Assembly: GCA_029213065.1 (NCBI GenBank)
Contig: JARGPH010000001.1
Coordinates: forward strand, 248,001 to 312,000
DNA: 64,000 bases
DNA from: Verrucomicrobiales bacterium
GTDB taxonomy: Bacteria > Verrucomicrobiota > Verrucomicrobiia > Verrucomicrobiales > DEV007
Direction of reading: 5' to 3'
The notes beneath the pieces were generated by a model. That model was given only the letters and a program-made list of their open reading frames with translations. It searched no databases and was not told where the DNA came from. A program made the position numbers and the translations under genes. Each line of letters opens with the position of its first letter. Position 1 is the first letter of the stretch. This document shows positions 61,280-64,000 of the stretch, in pieces.

Positions 61280-64000
61280 CTACAAACCACGCAACTGCTC
61301 GCTGGTCCACTTCGCGGCCTGAGCCGCATCGGGATCGTCGGGATTTGACTGAATGTAGTTGTCCCATCCCGCCTTCGCGAGCGTGAGGTGCTCCTTCGCC
61401 CCGCTTTTATCCCCGCTCTTGATACAGGCAAAACCGGCAAGCCCCCGGGCCCTCGCGAGCGCCCGATGGTGCGACGCCAGTGACTTCTCCGATTGGGTAA
61501 CCCGCTCAAGAATCGTAATCGCTTCGCGAAGCGGAACACGCGAGGCATCAAATTTGCCCACATCGCCGAGCAACTCAGCAAGATGGGAAAGTCGCTCCGA
61601 ATAGGAAAACAACACGTCGGGGGCGACGGCCTCATTGTCCACGATCGGTTTCAAGATCGCGAGTGCCTCACGTTCCAGCTCCACTGCATTATCGAGCTTC
61701 CCGCCGTCTCTCTGATTTTCAGCAAGGACGCCGTAGATATCAGCGAGTGTCTTCAGATAATTCGACTCGTAGGGGTTTGATGCGACGACTCCTGCGAGAA
61801 CCTCAGCGGCACCTTTGAGTTTTGTCTGATCGTTGCTGATCAAACCGGTCCGCGCGAGGCTGTTACCCAGCCCCAGGTGGTAGGCGTCGACCGTCGAATT
61901 CAACTCAATCGCCTTGGCATAGAGGTCACTCGATTGCTGAAAGGCTTTCTCGGCATCGTTCATTCTCCCCATTGCCTCAAAGACTCTCCCCGCAAGAGCA
62001 AAAGACCTCGCCAGGGCGCCGCTCGCCTCGTGATCATCGCCATCGTTTTCAAGAATTTCGGCAATTTGCACCCCCACGGAAAGGGCCGCATCGAGAGCTG
62101 GTTCGAACCGCTCCATCGCAAATTCGCATTCGACGATAGAAAGAGAATTTTCGTGAATTTTGATCGCCGCAGTCTTCGCCCAACTTTGATCCATCGCACG
62201 AACCTCTCCCCAGAATCGCGAAGACTCGGTGAAGTAGTGGCGACCGATCGAGTACTCGCCGGACTTGATTGAGAGCTCGCCCAGTGATTCCTTGGCAATT
62301 GCGATGTTCCGCACAAACTCAATGTTGGCGGTCGATGAATCGTCAAGCAGAGCGGTGTAGCGACGCTCGGCCTCGCCATAGACAGCGAGGGCTTTTCCGA
62401 ACTCGCCCATCTCGCGATATATCTGCCCGAGATAAAAAAGGGCGTTCGCCGTCGAGACGATGAAATCAGGAGCATCCCCGTAGACTTCGATCAGGCGTTC
62501 ATAATGCTTCCGCCCCTCGATCAGAGCTGCTGCCCGGTCCTCTCTGAAACCGGGAACATCGGTGTCTCTGTTCTCGAGCACGAGCTTGAAGAACTGGTCA
62601 CCGTTTTCCTGGGTCTGACGCACAATTTGACGAGCCAGCTTGGCCTCCCCGACGAGCTGACTGCGGGAATCCTCGACCTCGTTCAACTCCGACTGCAACT
62701 GGGTCGTGTTGCGCTGCTTGTCGAGAAGCTCTCTTTTATAAACGGAAGCCTGCTTCTCAACATCGGCCTGGAGAGCGGCCGCCTCCATCGACAACTCCTC
62801 TTGAGCGTCCTTGAACTGAAAATAATTAAAGAGCGCAAAATAGCTCAACGGCAAAATCGCGATGAGGGCGACAACGGCTATCGCCTGCCACCGGATCAAG
62901 GGGCGATGAACCACATCGCTGAAGAAAGTTCGAATCGAGGTGGGAGCGGATTCCCACTCGGGGGAAAACACAGGAGCGATGGAATCCTCAGCAGGTTCAA
63001 CGAGGGCAAGCCCGGCTCCCTCGTCAGAAAGAGGAACTGATTCCTCCTCTATCTCCCCCGCTTCAGGTCCATCCTGAACTGCAGGCTCGGACTTGGCAAC
63101 CGGCTCAGGCAAATTTGCAGCCACGGGGACCTTATCGGCTGCGGAGGAAAGCGAGTCCTCCGGAAGTCCTTTCCAAATCGTTTCGATCGACGAGGTGATA
63201 TCGATCATCGAGACCGGCCTTGATGAAGCATCAAAACTCAAACATTTCTCAATAATCCCCCTGAGACTCTTTTCCTTCTGATCGGCTGCCTCCGTGGGCC
63301 ATTCGACCGATTTCTCGAGTTCAATCTGATCGAGAACGTGCTCCGAAACCTCGGTCAACTGGCCATAGGAAATGGCGGTGGCGTGTTCAAACAGCTCCGG
63401 CTTTTCGACACTACGATTCCAGAGGTGGTCGAGCCGCGGAAGGTGCCCCGTAAGCAGCTGAAAGGCAATCACGCCAAAGGCGTAGACATCCCACTGTTTG
63501 CCGCGCCCGTCGGAAAAATCTCCGGTCATGAGCTGCTCAGGGGCGGTGTAGAAGAGCAAATCTCCCGCTTCAAGGTAATGAAGCCCGCCCATGAAGATCT
63601 GACCAAACTCGCTCACCTGAACTTGATGCCCCGATTGCGCATCCCCGGTCAGATAGATTTCAGAAGGCCTCAGGCCTCCATGGAAAATGTTCTCGGCGTG
63701 AATCGCGCTGAGAACCGAAGCGAGATTGCGGACTAAATCCTGCGCCTGATCGTCCTCGACCGCACGCATGAGCCGCTTCAGCGAACTTTGCTGCCACTTT
63801 CCCGAATTAGTCCCCTTCCAGCCGAAGAACGGAGTCGCATAAGCGGTCAAGCTTTCACGATTCTGGAAAGTATAATCATGAACCTTCGCAACCCCTTCGA
63901 TTCCAAAGCCCGGCTTCGCAAAACGCTTTAAGTAACTGTAAATGAACTGGTCACTGGTCGCCTGAGCTTTAAAAACCTTAATCAAGCGCTTCTCGCGGCC
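61280..64000 (-). CDS. Pseudokinase-TPR membrane protein (5' end outside the window)
   Basis: The frame is open to the right edge, so the real start lies beyond 64000; a TTG at 63985 is not needed. The visible N-terminus (REKRLIKVFK) looks like the kinase beta-3 strand with its Lys. A kinase-like C-lobe follows, but the catalytic loop reads HGGLRPSEIYL instead of HRDLKPENILL, and DFG is replaced by SEFG. It therefore lacks the catalytic Asp and probably does not phosphorylate. After an acidic linker comes one membrane helix (WQAIAVVALIAILPLSYFALF), a coiled coil and about ten TPR-like units reaching the C-terminus. Likely a scaffold or sensor. The family is widespread in Verrucomicrobiota and Planctomycetota; function here is not known. 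Confidence 0.85.
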   Translation of the reverse strand, partial: GREKRLIKVFKAQATSDQFIYSYLKRFAKPGFGIEGVAKVHDYTFQNRESLTAYATPFFGWKGTNSGKWQQSSLKRLMRAVEDDQAQDLVRNLASVLSAIHAENIFHGGLRPSEIYLTGDAQSGHQVQVSEFGQIFMGGLHYLEAGDLLFYTAPEQLMTGDFSDGRGKQWDVYAFGVIAFQLLTGHLPRLDHLWNRSVEKPELFEHATAISYGQLTEVSEHVLDQIELEKSVEWPTEAADQKEKSLRGIIEKCLSFDASSRPVSMIDITSSIETIWKGLPEDSLSSAADKVPVAANLPEPVAKSEPAVQDGPEAGEIEEESVPLSDEGAGLALVEPAEDSIAPVFSPEWESAPTSIRTFFSDVVHRPLIRWQAIAVVALIAILPLSYFALFNYFQFKDAQEELSMEAAALQADVEKQASVYKRELLDKQRNTTQLQSELNEVEDSRSQLVGEAKLARQIVRQTQENGDQFFKLVLENRDTDVPGFREDRAAALIEGRKHYERLIEVYGDAPDFIVSTANALFYLGQIYREMGEFGKALAVYGEAERRYTALLDDSSTANIEFVRNIAIAKESLGELSIKSGEYSIGRHYFTESSRFWGEVRAMDQSWAKTAAIKIHENSLSIVECEFAMERFEPALDAALSVGVQIAEILENDGDDHEASGALARSFALAGRVFEAMGRMNDAEKAFQQSSDLYAKAIELNSTVDAYHLGLGNSLARTGLISNDQTKLKGAAEVLAGVVASNPYESNYLKTLADIYGVLAENQRDGGKLDNAVELEREALAILKPIVDNEAVAPDVLFSYSERLSHLAELLGDVGKFDASRVPLREAITILERVTQSEKSLASHHRALARARGLAGFACIKSGDKSGAKEHLTLAKAGWDNYIQSNPDDPDAAQAAKWTSEQLRGL

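Overview
The window looks like chromosomal DNA of a member of the Verrucomicrobiota (PVC superphylum). The evidence is the mix of secreted formylglycine-type sulfatases, a DUF1549/DUF1553 'planctomycete cytochrome' protein paired with a DUF1501 protein, PVC-type CxxCH haem proteins, a DUF1080 protein, TAT-exported Gfo/Idh/MocA proteins and ordinary Gram-negative housekeeping genes. No rRNA or tRNA gene was recognised. The species cannot be named from the sequence alone.

Region 1 (1-5.2 kb) is a chromosomal integron. A tyrosine recombinase with the IntI-specific insert (intI, start at 3921) is transcribed rightward. Leftward from it runs an array of gene cassettes whose genes all point away from intI, the classical integron layout. 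Three attC sites, each 125 bp from R'' to R', separate cassettes encoding a SMI1/KNR4-like protein, a CPCC cysteine-rich protein, a small exported protein and a truncated protein. The fourth cassette is interrupted by a REP-associated (Y1, HUH) transposase gene. That gene carries a frameshift and is bracketed by inverted copies of a short repeat.

Region 2 (5.6-22.6 kb) holds housekeeping and metabolic genes: secG, recD2, a lipoprotein, a gamma-glutamylcyclotransferase-like protein, a sulfatase, a DUF4105-like protein, a large DUF6797/cytochrome c protein, xseB-dxs (overlapping), glgX, an AI-2E family permease and a membrane PQQ-propeller protein.

Region 3 (22.6-28.4 kb, minus strand) is the most unusual locus. 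It is a probable four-gene operon of a very large TolC-like outer-membrane protein, a shortened SecA-like ATPase, an HlyD-type periplasmic adaptor (SecA stop and HlyD start overlap as ATGA) and a 90-residue protein. No ABC or RND pump is present, which suggests an export or efflux machine driven by, or coupled to, a SecA paralogue.

Region 4 (28.5-36.9 kb) carries yjbQ, a glycoside-hydrolase-like/GT2 fusion glycosyltransferase, sbcD-sbcC and an exported SHD1-like protein.

Region 5 (37-60.4 kb) is a loose polysaccharide and sulfated-glycan catabolic neighbourhood. It contains a DUF1080-SMP30 fusion, three sulfatases (one fused to a laminin-G-like domain and a GH2 glycosidase, one split by an 8-G tract), a PSD1/DUF1501 pair, an SGNH esterase, a Gfo/Idh/MocA oxidoreductase, a dimethylformamidase-like protein, a ceramidase-like protein, a CxxCH cytochrome protein and a parvulin chaperone. 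There is no SusC/SusD pair. The window ends with cysQ and a 5'-truncated pseudokinase-TPR membrane protein.

A dispersed intergenic repeat (core AACAGGGTTGA, often with TCAGGTCA-TGATTCA) occurs near 15.03, 31.5 and 50.77 kb.
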